From positions 1 through 64,000 of the forward strand of contig JBEKBJ010000005.1 in assembly GCA_050015455.1 (NCBI GenBank): DNA of 64,000 nucleotides. The letters are read 5' to 3'. Both the position numbers and the translations under genes were made by a program. Origin of the DNA: JAGDMS01 sp050015455 (GTDB taxonomy: Bacteria > Desulfobacterota > Binatia > HRBIN30). A model generated the notes under the pieces. The model saw nothing but the letters and a program-made list of their open reading frames with translations, had not been told where the DNA came from and made no database searches. Shown here in pieces: positions 16,057-23,638 of this stretch. Within the stretch, counting starts at the first letter, position 1. Every line of letters starts with the position of its first letter.

Positions 16057-16258
16057 CTGAGAACGTGTGAAAAAATAGCCAGCCAGTCTCTACCCCGTTC
16101 ACCCCGAGTAGCGGCCTTATCTTGGCCGCGTATCGAGGGGCGATTTGCACACGAGTCCGCTTGCTTGCGGTCCCTTCTCGATACGCGCCTTGGAAAGACG
16201 GCACTACTCGGGACGAACGGCCTGGAGCATCGAGTCCAATGCTTTCACACGTTCTGAG
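16057..16258. repeat. MITE-like palindromic element
   Basis: 16 bp terminal inverted repeats (16057-16072 and 16243-16258, 15/16 matching; core GAACGTGTGAAA) bound about 200 bases with no gene. The interior is itself an inverted pair built from CCGTTC..CCCGAGTAG and GCGTATCGAG modules. Related modules recur at 52741-52960. The structure fits a non-autonomous mobile or palindromic repeat. Confidence 0.6.
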
Positions 16259-16287
16259 ATCGTGGTTCCTTGGAGCTACACGGTGGA

Positions 16288-16569
16288 TCAGATGTCATCC
16301 AGGAAGGTAGCCGACGGTCCCCCCTCGAGGACCGCGGCCAAGGTGGCGGCGTGTTGCCCCAGGTTCCCCATATGCGTCTGGAAAGCGCTCTCATCCTGGT
16401 ACCGTTCGTACACGACAAAGGTGCGCGCGTCGTCCTTGCGTTGATGGAAGGTGTACACCACGGTGCCCGGTTCAGTGGACTTCACCGTTTTCATCAGGTC
16501 GCGAAACGCAGCCTTGGCCTCATCGACCTTGCCCTCCCGCACCTTCAGCTCTGCCAGCACTGTCAACAT
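16288..16569 (-). CDS. Antibiotic biosynthesis monooxygenase (ABM) domain protein
   Basis: A 93-residue single ABM-domain protein of the dimeric alpha-beta barrel type. It shows MLTVLAELKVREGKVDEAKAAF, TEPGTVVYTFHQ and FVVYERYQDESAFQTHM, the YgiN/quinol monooxygenase-like pattern. The start at 16569 has AGGAGGG upstream; the longer frame to 16617 lacks one. It may oxidise quinols or small aromatics, or act in stress metabolism; the substrate is unknown. Confidence 0.8.
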   Translation of the reverse strand: MLTVLAELKVREGKVDEAKAAFRDLMKTVKSTEPGTVVYTFHQRKDDARTFVVYERYQDESAFQTHMGNLGQHAATLAAVLEGGPSATFLDDI

Positions 16570-16626
16570 AAACCCTCCTCTCAAATTGATGCTCGGCGCG
16601 TCAGTGGCGCTCATCAATCGCTTGTA

Positions 16627-16956
16627 TCAGAACTTCCGTGGCATCGAGAACTCGCCGCGGCCGAGCTGGCGGTAGAAGCCGACAAAGTTATACGGGCGCA
16701 CCGCGGCGATTGCACCGGTCTCACAGATCGCCTGGCAGTTGTTGCAGCTAGCGCAGCCGCGGATGGTTCCCTTGACCCGCGCCTTCTCGTGGCCCTTTTC
16801 GCCGCAGAGCTCCAGCACGTTGGCAGGGCACACGAGGGTGCACAGCTTGCACCCGTCGCATTTCTCCGGATCGATCTCGACGCGATAGAAGATGCACTGC
16901 GCCGGGTCGTCCCAGTCCGGGAAGTGACGGCGTTCCGCCTTCGATAGTAAAGCCAT
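16627..16956 (-). CDS. 2x[4Fe-4S] ferredoxin-like protein
   Basis: A 109-residue electron-transfer protein. The first cluster motif is CDGCKLCTLVCP (the fourth Cys precedes Pro) and the second is CASCNNCQAICE. The ~30-residue N-terminal extension and the C-terminal YNFVGFYRQLGRGEF tail fall outside the clusters. Its ATG overlaps the stop of the nitroreductase gene (TAATG), so the two are translationally coupled. It probably supplies electrons to that flavoprotein. Confidence 0.82.
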   Translation of the reverse strand: MALLSKAERRHFPDWDDPAQCIFYRVEIDPEKCDGCKLCTLVCPANVLELCGEKGHEKARVKGTIRGCASCNNCQAICETGAIAAVRPYNFVGFYRQLGRGEFSMPRKF

Positions 16957-17744
16957 TAGTACAGAACCTCCTTCTTCCCACCCTCGAACCAGACGATCTC
17001 GTGGGTGTCGCGTGCAACCAGGTGCGTTGGGTCGCCAACCGGGTAGCCGACCGTGATTGCCTCCGAGATTTCGTAGGGCTCTTCGACCCCCAGACGCGCG
17101 CAGCACTCGCGGCCCTGGTTCAGGAACTTGGCAAAGCCGATCCAGCAGGTGCCGAGACCGAGACTCTGGGCGGCGAGCACGATGTTGGTGCCGCAAATGC
17201 CGATGTCGATCTCCGGCGTGCCGATGCCGCGCCTGTCCACGAGCAACAGGATCAGCGTCGGCGCCCGATGAAACACGGAGAACCGTCCCTGGGCGATTGA
17301 AGTAATGGCGGTCATCGGCACCGGGTGCAACATGTTCGGCTGCAGACGGTTGAACAGCTTCACCTTGGCGCGGGTGAAGAAGTGCCTGAAGGAGCCTTTC
17401 GGGTAATTGGCGTAGTCGAGGCTGCGGGAAAGTTTCTTGCACCTCCCGATGCAGAAATCCTCCATTGCCTGGATCATATCCACGTCGCGCACAACCACGA
17501 ACTTCCATGGCTGGCAGTTGCCCTGGGAGGGCGCGTAGCGGGCGACCTCCAGAAGTCGCCGAATCACATGCGCCGGCACCTGCCGGCGCTTGTACTTGCG
17601 GATGCTCCGGCGCTGCAGCATGACTTGTTCAACGAGATTCCACTCGGCGCCTTCGGGAACCTCGGTCACCTTGGACCGGCGTCCGGTCTCCTGCTCAATT
17701 TCCTCCGGATCTTCGACATGGAAGGCCACACTCGCATCAGCCAT
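16956..17744 (-). CDS. Nitroreductase-family flavoprotein
   Basis: A 262-residue FMN enzyme of the nitroreductase superfamily. Flavin-binding features are RRSIRKYKRRQVP, RYAPSQGNCQPWKFVVVRD and the late GLGTCWIGFAKF, then ITVGYP. A 35-residue N-terminal extension is unusual. The central Cys-rich stretch (FCIGRCKKLS) and coupling to a ferredoxin gene resemble ferredoxin-linked nitroreductases of anaerobes. Start 17744 is favoured by an upstream GAGGG. The natural substrate is unknown (nitroaromatic, quinone or cofactor precursor). Confidence 0.82.
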   Translation of the reverse strand: MADASVAFHVEDPEEIEQETGRRSKVTEVPEGAEWNLVEQVMLQRRSIRKYKRRQVPAHVIRRLLEVARYAPSQGNCQPWKFVVVRDVDMIQAMEDFCIGRCKKLSRSLDYANYPKGSFRHFFTRAKVKLFNRLQPNMLHPVPMTAITSIAQGRFSVFHRAPTLILLLVDRRGIGTPEIDIGICGTNIVLAAQSLGLGTCWIGFAKFLNQGRECCARLGVEEPYEISEAITVGYPVGDPTHLVARDTHEIVWFEGGKKEVLY

Positions 17745-17829
17745 CGCAAAGCCCTCTTTCGAACTTATATCGAATATCGCCCCTAAAACGCCACGCAACC
17801 GGTAAGTTATTCGATCTGTAACCCCTCAC

Positions 17830-17927
17830 TCTCGGTGGCGCCGGAGTTGAGAGGCTGCAATGCGTCCTCTCCCGCGCGTCATCTCAGCGTGGGAGAGGAC
17901 GCGAATCCAAGCTGCGCGCCACCGAGA
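17830..17927. ncRNA. Candidate structured RNA or large palindrome
   Basis: Two nested perfect stems: an outer 12 bp stem (17830-17841 with 17916-17927) and an inner 12 bp stem (17862-17873 with 17891-17902, 17-base loop). A terminator-like hairpin lies 69 bases to the right on the + strand. It sits between the divergent nitroreductase gene and the M50-enolase fusion gene. It could be a small RNA, a leader element or a palindromic repeat; no known RNA family is recognised. Confidence 0.4.
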
Positions 17928-17995
17928 CTGAGGCGTTACTTCGATCTCGTTTCGCGCTGGAGTCACGCCCTGAAGTCCAATGTTCAGACCTCAAT

Positions 17996-18014
17996 CCCCG
18001 CCCCGGGGTTTTTT
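17996..18014 (+). terminator. Candidate rho-independent terminator
   Basis: CCCCG, a 3-base loop and CGGGG are followed by six T. The stem is short (5 bp) but all G-C. It lies 168 bases upstream of the fusion gene, so it could end a small RNA or act as an attenuator. Confidence 0.45.
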
Positions 18015-18181
18015 CGACAGGATCCAAAGTCAATCCGCTCGCGGAGCCGGTAGAAAGGCAACGCAGTTGTTTATCAAGACCACTTTCCTGTCCCGTGCCC
18101 GCGAGCTGGCGACGGTTTTGACGCATCTCGTTCGCTCTGCTAAGTTGCGCGCGTTTGACCTGACGACCTTGCTGTGACGGT

Positions 18182-20617
18182 GTGAACGTGTTTGCTTCTC
18201 AGAGCCGCCGGGAAGGTGGCTGGCCCCGGCTGGACCGGGGTTGGATCATTGCCAACCACAAGCTGGTATCCTTTCACGCGGCGTTTCTCACCTCTCTTCT
18301 GAGCATCTCGGAGTCGATCAGCTCGCGGGCGGATGTCATCCGGCAGATGTTCTTCAGTGTTGAGGTGGTGATCTCAGCCGCCATCTGGTACGTGGCCTGG
18401 CACACCAACATTGCGCTCCACGAGATGGGTCACTACCTCATGGCGGTGCGCACCAACAACCTCCGCCCCGAGTTACTGGGCCCGGCTCAAGCCAGGATGG
18501 CGGGGGGGTTCCGGGCAAGGTGGCTCTTCTACCTCGAGCTGTTCCTCAAGATCCCGTGGGGCGCCGCCAAGGGGGTCACCAAGGAGGCTGGTAGCTACCA
18601 TCCGGCCGTCAAATCCCAGAACCTTGCTGTCTCGGCCGCCGGCCCCAACGCCAGCAAGCGGCTGGCGTTGGCGACGTTCCCCTTCGGTATCGCCCTCATG
18701 GCCTTCGGCCGCATGGCCGGCATCGAGCCCGTGGTCGTTGGAGGACGCCTGCTCTTCACCGTGGGTGCGGTGGCGTTGTTCGACTTCCTGCTTTCGGATC
18801 CAGGCAAGTATAAGGCGTTTCGTGAGCGACAGGAAGAGGCAGCACGTAAGGCCAAGGGCGTGCATGAAGCAGCCGTGAAAAGCGGCGACTTGGAGACGGG
18901 CCGCGACGCCGCCCTATCGGTACGGATCAAACGCAAGCTCCAGATCCACCGCCTCCAGGAGGTCGAGTTGCCCGACGGCAGGCTCGTCTTCGCCCCATGG
19001 GAGTTCAGAAACTCCATCATGGGTGGGAGACACACTGAGGGCATGGGCGGCAACCTCAGTTTCCAGGAGATGATGTTCATCCCCCTTACGGCCAGGGACT
19101 ACATCGAGGCCCAGCGCGTGACCAACGCGCTCCAGAGTCGGGTCATTCAGATCATCCAGGACTCGGAAGGCCTCAACTTCGTGGGTGTCGGTCTTGAGGG
19201 GGGGGTCGTCGGATCCTACGCCCGTCGTGCGGGCGATCTCATCCCCGAGGAGCGCGCCCTCAAAGTGGCGGTACAGGCCATCGAGGAGTGTGGCTTTGTT
19301 CCGGACCGCGATGTCTGCCTGGCGCTCGACCCGGCCGCCAGTGAGCTCAGTGTGGCCTACCGTGAGGAGACCGGAGAGAAGGAGTGCATCGGGAAGTACC
19401 TCTTCTGGCGTGCCGAGGATCCGCGGGTGATGACGACCGACGAGCTCCTCGATCTCTACAAGCGATGGATCCGCGAATACCCCATCGTCTGCTTGGAGGA
19501 TCCCTTCTCCGAGGACGACCCCGAGGGCTGGAAGCGCCTCATGGCCGAGCTGGACGACGAGATCCTGATCATCGGCGACGATCTCGTCACCACCAAGGAC
19601 ACGTCCATAATCCGCGCTGCCGAGGAGGGGCTCATCAACACCGCCCTCATTAAGGCGAACCAGATCGGCACCCTCAGTGAGACGCTGCTGGCCACCCGCG
19701 CCGCCAAGGAGCACGGGCTTGCGCTTGTGGTCTCGCATCGATCCAAGTCGCCCAACGAGGTCATGGAAGCCGACATCGCCTTTGCGGTCGGCGCGCTCGG
19801 GCTCAAGTGTGGAGGCGGGAGCAACACCGAGCGGCTCATCAAGTACGGTCGCATCGTGGAGTTGATCCACATGGCTGAGAAGGGTGTACGCTCATCGCGG
19901 GGGCTGCCTGGCGACCTCGTCATCAGCGACATCAGTGCCCATGAAGAGCCCACCAACGCGGGGATTCCCACCCTCGGGGTGGTCATCCGACTCGACAACG
20001 GCACCAAGTTCACGGCGGCGACACCCCTCGGGACCTCGGCGGGAACTGACGAAGCCATCCACCTCGTCGACAGCATGATCGAGGCCGGCCCCATCACCCG
20101 CAAACACCCGGACTTCTTCCAGTATCACGAGGCCGAGAAGGTCTACCACTTCCGGAACGGGCTCCGAGCGGAGTCGATATCGGCGAAGAACGACGACGAG
20201 CTGGCGGGGCTGTGGATGAGGGCGACGCGTTACGGCGGCAAGGGATGTCTCAATGCCGTGGCCAATGTCGAGGAGGTCATTGCGCCGTGCTTTCTCGGAA
20301 AGCGCATCTCGGATTTCAAGAGCCTCGTCCACATCGACCGTCAGCTTCTCGAGCTGGAATTCGACCTGGCAGTCAAGCGCGGCAAGATCGCGCGCGACGC
20401 TCCCGCGGAGGAGCGGATCGCCGTCATGCAGCGCAAGGCAAACCTGGGAATGAATGCGGTTCTCTCCGTCTCCCTCGCCATGGGCCGGCTGCTGGCGGCA
20501 CGGGGAGGCGGGGAACTCCCCGACTTACTCGGCGAGCTGGAGCTCAAGGTGGACCGCCGGTTCCTGTACGGCCTCAATGACGAGGCGGCTCCCGAGCAGG
20601 CCTCACGAACCACCTGA
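18182..20617 (+). CDS. M50-like membrane peptidase fused to a circularly permuted enolase
   Basis: An 811-residue two-part protein. Residues ~55-205 are hydrophobic, with HEMGH (80-84) and AAGPN (152-156), as in M50 site-2 proteases, and Asp201/206 as a possible third ligand. Residues ~280-560 are an enolase barrel with equivalents of every active-site residue: Glu296, Glu339, Asp383, Glu439, Asp466, Lys491, His519-Arg520-Ser521 and Lys542. Residues ~581-775 resemble the enolase N-terminal capping domain (IPTLGVVIRLDNG, GTSAGTDEA, RYGGKGCLNAV, NLGMNAVLSVSLAMG), here placed after the barrel. It may therefore interconvert 2-phosphoglycerate and PEP at a membrane. The GTG start is uncertain. The 3' end is duplicated at 27407-27506. 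Confidence 0.8.
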   Translation: MNVFASQSRREGGWPRLDRGWIIANHKLVSFHAAFLTSLLSISESISSRADVIRQMFFSVEVVISAAIWYVAWHTNIALHEMGHYLMAVRTNNLRPELLGPAQARMAGGFRARWLFYLELFLKIPWGAAKGVTKEAGSYHPAVKSQNLAVSAAGPNASKRLALATFPFGIALMAFGRMAGIEPVVVGGRLLFTVGAVALFDFLLSDPGKYKAFRERQEEAARKAKGVHEAAVKSGDLETGRDAALSVRIKRKLQIHRLQEVELPDGRLVFAPWEFRNSIMGGRHTEGMGGNLSFQEMMFIPLTARDYIEAQRVTNALQSRVIQIIQDSEGLNFVGVGLEGGVVGSYARRAGDLIPEERALKVAVQAIEECGFVPDRDVCLALDPAASELSVAYREETGEKECIGKYLFWRAEDPRVMTTDELLDLYKRWIREYPIVCLEDPFSEDDPEGWKRLMAELDDEILIIGDDLVTTKDTSIIRAAEEGLINTALIKANQIGTLSETLLATRAAKEHGLALVVSHRSKSPNEVMEADIAFAVGALGLKCGGGSNTERLIKYGRIVELIHMAEKGVRSSRGLPGDLVISDISAHEEPTNAGIPTLGVVIRLDNGTKFTAATPLGTSAGTDEAIHLVDSMIEAGPITRKHPDFFQYHEAEKVYHFRNGLRAESISAKNDDELAGLWMRATRYGGKGCLNAVANVEEVIAPCFLGKRISDFKSLVHIDRQLLELEFDLAVKRGKIARDAPAEERIAVMQRKANLGMNAVLSVSLAMGRLLAARGGGELPDLLGELELKVDRRFLYGLNDEAAPEQASRTT

Positions 20618-20708
20618 CGTCGAGACCTACCGGTCGTCCGGGGCGGGGACGTTGAGGCCGGCCTCCTGGCAGATGTCCTCCAGCCTACGGCGCGCCCAGG
20701 GCGATTTG
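20516..20708. repeat. 193 bp direct repeat, left copy
   Basis: Matches 27407-27599 with only three mismatches (at 20525, the GAGCTC/GAGCCC position and the CTACCGG/CTAGCGG position). It holds the last ~100 bases of the permuted-enolase gene plus ~80 bases of the 3' end of the PPDK-like gene, whose full copy lies 6.9 kb away. Confidence 0.9.
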
Positions 20709-20962
20709 CTCCCATCGCGGTACTGTACTGCGCGATGCCGGGGCACGGTCAAAGCAAACCCGGAATTGACTCCGCTAGCGGGGGCCGCTAACGTAATTTA
20801 CATACGGCGATGGGGTTCGCCGGCTAACTGCCCTGAGGCTGATGACCCCTACCACGAAAGCTTTGGAGGTGGGGTGTCGTACAGCAAATCACTAACATCC
20901 GGTTTATCGCATCCGCCTGGATGCGACCCGCACGCAGGCGGCAACCTTATGAGGGAGCAGTC
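20709..20962. promoter_or_regulatory. Leader region upstream of eno
   Basis: About 250 bases just inside the left repeat, with no coding frame of note. A GAGGGA ribosome binding site precedes ATG 20963. Composition drops towards AT around 20795-20815 (CTAACGTAATTTACATAC), a plausible promoter zone for the eno gene. Confidence 0.3.
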
Positions 20963-22252
20963 ATGAGCAAACTGACGATCGCGACAGTACAGGCCTGGGA
21001 GATTCTCGACTCGCGAGGGCTTCCGACGATTGCGGTTGAAGTCTCCCTCGCCGGTGGTGCGCGCGGCAGCGCAGCGGTGCCCTCGGGGGCGTCCACCGGC
21101 CTGCGCGAAGCCATTGAGCTGCGCGACGGGGATCCGCACCGGTTCCGGGGTAAAGGCGTGCAACAGGCGGTGCGCAATGTCCTTGAGACCATTGCTCCCG
21201 CAGTGCGTGGCCGCGACGCCGGCCGCCAAGCCGAGATCGACCAACACCTGTGCAAGCTGGACGGGACGCCGAACAAAGAGCGACTCGGAGCCAACGCGAT
21301 CCTTGCCGTCTCCATGGCCGTCGCGCGCGCGGCTGCCGCGGCGATGGGCCAGCCACTCTATCGCTACTTGGGTGGCCCGGCTGCGGTGCTTCTTCCGGTG
21401 CCGATGCTCAACGTCATCAACGGCGGCCGCCACGCGCTGAATCACCTCGATTTCCAGGAGTTCATGATCGTCCCACACGGCGCGCCAACGTTCGCCGAGG
21501 CGATGCGCATGGCCGCCGAGACCTACCACGAGCTGCGCGACTTGCTCGCCCGCCGCGGGCTCGGTACCGCGGTCGGTGACGAGGGCGGCTTCGCGCCGGA
21601 GCTGCGCTCTCACGAAGCGGTGTTGGAGCTGCTCGTCGAAGCGATAGAGAAAGCGGGTTACAAAGCCGGCGAGCAGATCGCGCTTGCGCTCGACCCGGCA
21701 GCCAGCGAGTTCTACGACTCCGGCCGCTACGTCCTCGAGCGCTCCGGGATGGGCAAGCTGGACGCGCGGGCGATGGTGGAATGGTACCGCGAGGCGGTAC
21801 AGCGGTTCCCGATCATTCTCATTGAAGATGGCTTGAGCGAGGATGATTGGGATGGCTGGCTCCTTCTCACCCAGGAGCTGGGGAATCGAGTCCAGCTCGT
21901 CGGCGACGACATCTTCGTGACTAATCCAGCGATCATTCAGAAGGGGATCGAGTCAGGCGTGGCCAATTCTGTCCTGATCAAGCTGAACCAGATCGGAACG
22001 GTTACCGAAGCTGCCGAAGCCATCGAAGTGGCGCGCCGCGCGGGCTACCGCGTGCTGGCGTCGCACCGCTCCGGCGAGACGGAAGACACCTTCCTTGCCG
22101 ACTTCACGGTGGCTACCGGCGCCGGCCAAATCAAAACCGGCGCGCCGTGCCGCGGCGAGCGCACGGCCAAGTACAATCGTTTGATGCGCATCGAGGCCGA
22201 GCTAGGGGACAGAGCACAGTTCGCAGGTGCCCAAAAACCGGTGATGGCATGA
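20963..22252 (+). CDS. eno: Enolase (phosphopyruvate hydratase)
   Basis: A 429-residue canonical enolase interconverting 2-phosphoglycerate and PEP. The N-terminal capping domain (ILDSRGLPTIAVEV, SGASTG loop with Ser44) precedes the barrel. Active-site and Mg residues are all present: Glu166, Glu207 in GDEGGF, Asp244 in LDPAASEF, Glu288, Asp315, Lys340 in LIKLNQIG, His368-Arg369-Ser370 and Lys391. ATG 20963 is supported by GAGGGA. Lying inside the 6.9 kb repeat-bounded block and next to a permuted enolase, it is one of two enolases within 5 kb. A histidine phosphatase at the end of the same block may be functionally related. Confidence 0.95.
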   Translation: MSKLTIATVQAWEILDSRGLPTIAVEVSLAGGARGSAAVPSGASTGLREAIELRDGDPHRFRGKGVQQAVRNVLETIAPAVRGRDAGRQAEIDQHLCKLDGTPNKERLGANAILAVSMAVARAAAAAMGQPLYRYLGGPAAVLLPVPMLNVINGGRHALNHLDFQEFMIVPHGAPTFAEAMRMAAETYHELRDLLARRGLGTAVGDEGGFAPELRSHEAVLELLVEAIEKAGYKAGEQIALALDPAASEFYDSGRYVLERSGMGKLDARAMVEWYREAVQRFPIILIEDGLSEDDWDGWLLLTQELGNRVQLVGDDIFVTNPAIIQKGIESGVANSVLIKLNQIGTVTEAAEAIEVARRAGYRVLASHRSGETEDTFLADFTVATGAGQIKTGAPCRGERTAKYNRLMRIEAELGDRAQFAGAQKPVMA

Positions 22253-22289
22253 GACAGGCTGACCCGGGTCGAAATCAGGAGCTGTGCGC

Positions 22290-22487
22290 ATGAGCCAAGA
22301 CACAAGACATCATAGCCGCGTGCTCAATCAAGATGTGGTACAAGCTATCGCTGCGTTGGGAATGAAGGCTCTTGACAAGGAGAAGGATGCGTTGCCGGAT
22401 GACAAAGACGCGTATCTCGAGAATTGGACGAAGGCTACTGGTTTCTTCTTGAGGAGAATACGTGATCAAGAACCTCGATTTGGTTAA
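22290..22487 (+). CDS. Small unknown protein
   Basis: A 65-residue acidic/basic helical protein (DVVQAIAALGMKALDKEKDALPDDKDAYLENWTKATGFFL). AGGAG 8 bases before ATG 22290 and close spacing to eno suggest it is expressed. A second tiny frame (GTG 22462 to 22536, MIKNLDLVKDILPQL) follows with its own GAGGAG. They could be pieces of one decayed gene. No family is recognised. Confidence 0.4.
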   Translation: MSQDTRHHSRVLNQDVVQAIAALGMKALDKEKDALPDDKDAYLENWTKATGFFLRRIRDQEPRFG

Positions 22488-22671
22488 AGACATCTTGCCT
22501 CAGCTCACTGCCATCAACGGAGCGCATGTATTCTAGCATCTCCTTTGTCGGCCCCGCACATAGGGTCCGGCGTCGGTTTCCAGGGGACCGCGGGGAAGCC
22601 GATAGGCACAGCATAGGGACGTAGGGCCGAGGTCGGCCGACTTGGCGCGCAATACACATAAGGGCTTAACA

Positions 22672-22770
22672 GTGGCTCGCTTCTGGTGCTCAAAGCCCGT
22701 CACCGCCGGCCTGGTCTATGCTGCCCTCTTGAGCCTGGCCGGTGCGGTGTTGATCCTGCGGGTGCGGTGA
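22672..22770 (+). CDS. Possible 32-residue membrane peptide
   Basis: A GTG-initiated frame encodes a short basic N-terminus and one hydrophobic helix (LVYAALLSLAGAVLILRVR). It lies 25 bases before the ATPase gene. There is no ribosome binding site better than weak purines, so this may be chance. The surrounding 22488-22795 stretch holds nothing else recognisable. Confidence 0.25.
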   Translation: MARFWCSKPVTAGLVYAALLSLAGAVLILRVR

Positions 22771-22795
22771 ATCGTGGCACCGTGAGACACTCCCC

Positions 22796-23638
22796 ATGTC
22801 GCACTCGCCGTTACAAATCGCCGCTTGCCTCCAGCAGTTGCGGCGCGAGCCTCCGGTTTTGATCGGGCGCGAGCGAGAACTCGCCGCTATTCGCGCGCCC
22901 CTCCGCGCGCGCCATCCGCTCTTCGTCAGTGGCCCCTTCGGCGTGGGCAAGAGCGCGCTGCTGCAAGCCGCATACGGCGAGTGGAGCGCGGAGCAGGAAG
23001 GCTTTCCGCTCCTCTACTGCGGCGAGAGCAGCACGCGCCGCGGCATCGCCACCCACATGCTCGTCAATCTGTTTCTCCAACGCGGCCGCTTGGAAAGCCG
23101 CTACATCGAACGGCGGAAGACCGTAGCGTCGCTTAGTGGGCTGCGCCGCTTCCTTGCGGACGAACGCTTGGCGGATCTCAAGCGCATGATGCACCAGAAC
23201 TTGGGTGGCGACCGCGCCTGCCTGCTTCTCGATCACCTTGACGATCCCGACCCGAAGGTGGCGGCCTTGATCGAGGTGTGGCTCGAACGCATGCCGCTGG
23301 TTCTCGTCGCCCGGCACGCCGAGGCCGTCGGCCGCGTGCGATGGTTGCTCTCCTCGTTCGAATGCTTGGAGCTGCTGCCGCTGCCGGAGGCGGCATTGCT
23401 GCGTATGGCGCGTGACATGGCTGGCAAAGTCGGCGACTGCTTGCGTGAAACCGACCTACACCAAGCGGTCGCGCTGGCGGCGGGCAATCCCGCGCAGTTG
23501 CAGCGTCTGCTGCACGCCGCGGCGCGCCCCGAGTATCAGAAGAGCGGCGCCATCCAGTGGAAGCTGCTAGAGCTGGATCAACGCATTCGCGCCATAGGCC
23601 TTGGAGAGCAGTGGCGCATCAGGCGGAGAAGCGCATGA
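22796..23638 (+). CDS. STAND/AAA-type P-loop ATPase
   Basis: A 280-residue ATPase of the AAA_16/ORC-like type. Walker A is SGPFGVGKSALL (~45-56), Walker B is ACLLLDHLDDPD (~141), and a sensor strand LVLVARH follows near 170. A C-terminal helical region (ETDLHQAVALAAGNPAQLQRLL) resembles the winged-helix or lid of STAND proteins. It lacks the long repeat domain typical of STAND sensors. Its stop overlaps the start of the dynamin-like GTPase by four bases (ATGA), so both are probably co-expressed and may form one complex. Confidence 0.75.
   Translation: MSHSPLQIAACLQQLRREPPVLIGRERELAAIRAPLRARHPLFVSGPFGVGKSALLQAAYGEWSAEQEGFPLLYCGESSTRRGIATHMLVNLFLQRGRLESRYIERRKTVASLSGLRRFLADERLADLKRMMHQNLGGDRACLLLDHLDDPDPKVAALIEVWLERMPLVLVARHAEAVGRVRWLLSSFECLELLPLPEAALLRMARDMAGKVGDCLRETDLHQAVALAAGNPAQLQRLLHAAARPEYQKSGAIQWKLLELDQRIRAIGLGEQWRIRRRSA

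Noticed and set aside
16957..17508. Long upstream extension of the ferredoxin-like gene
   Set aside because: It runs through the nitroreductase gene in another frame; the ATG overlapping the nitroreductase stop with GGAGG upstream is the credible start.
17862..17902. tRNA or CRISPR repeat
   Set aside because: The 12 bp stem with 17-base loop has no cloverleaf and is not tandemly repeated with spacers. No CRISPR array or tRNA was found anywhere in the window.
18182..20617. Two separate genes (peptidase and enolase) fused by a sequencing error
   Set aside because: The frame is continuous, and a charged helical linker (residues ~206-250) joins the parts without stop or frameshift signs. The permuted order inside the enolase part also cannot arise from a simple fusion error.
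23557..23634. Earlier start for the dynamin-like GTPase
   Set aside because: Lies within the ATPase gene; the ATGA overlap start at 23635 fits the operon and the family N-terminus.
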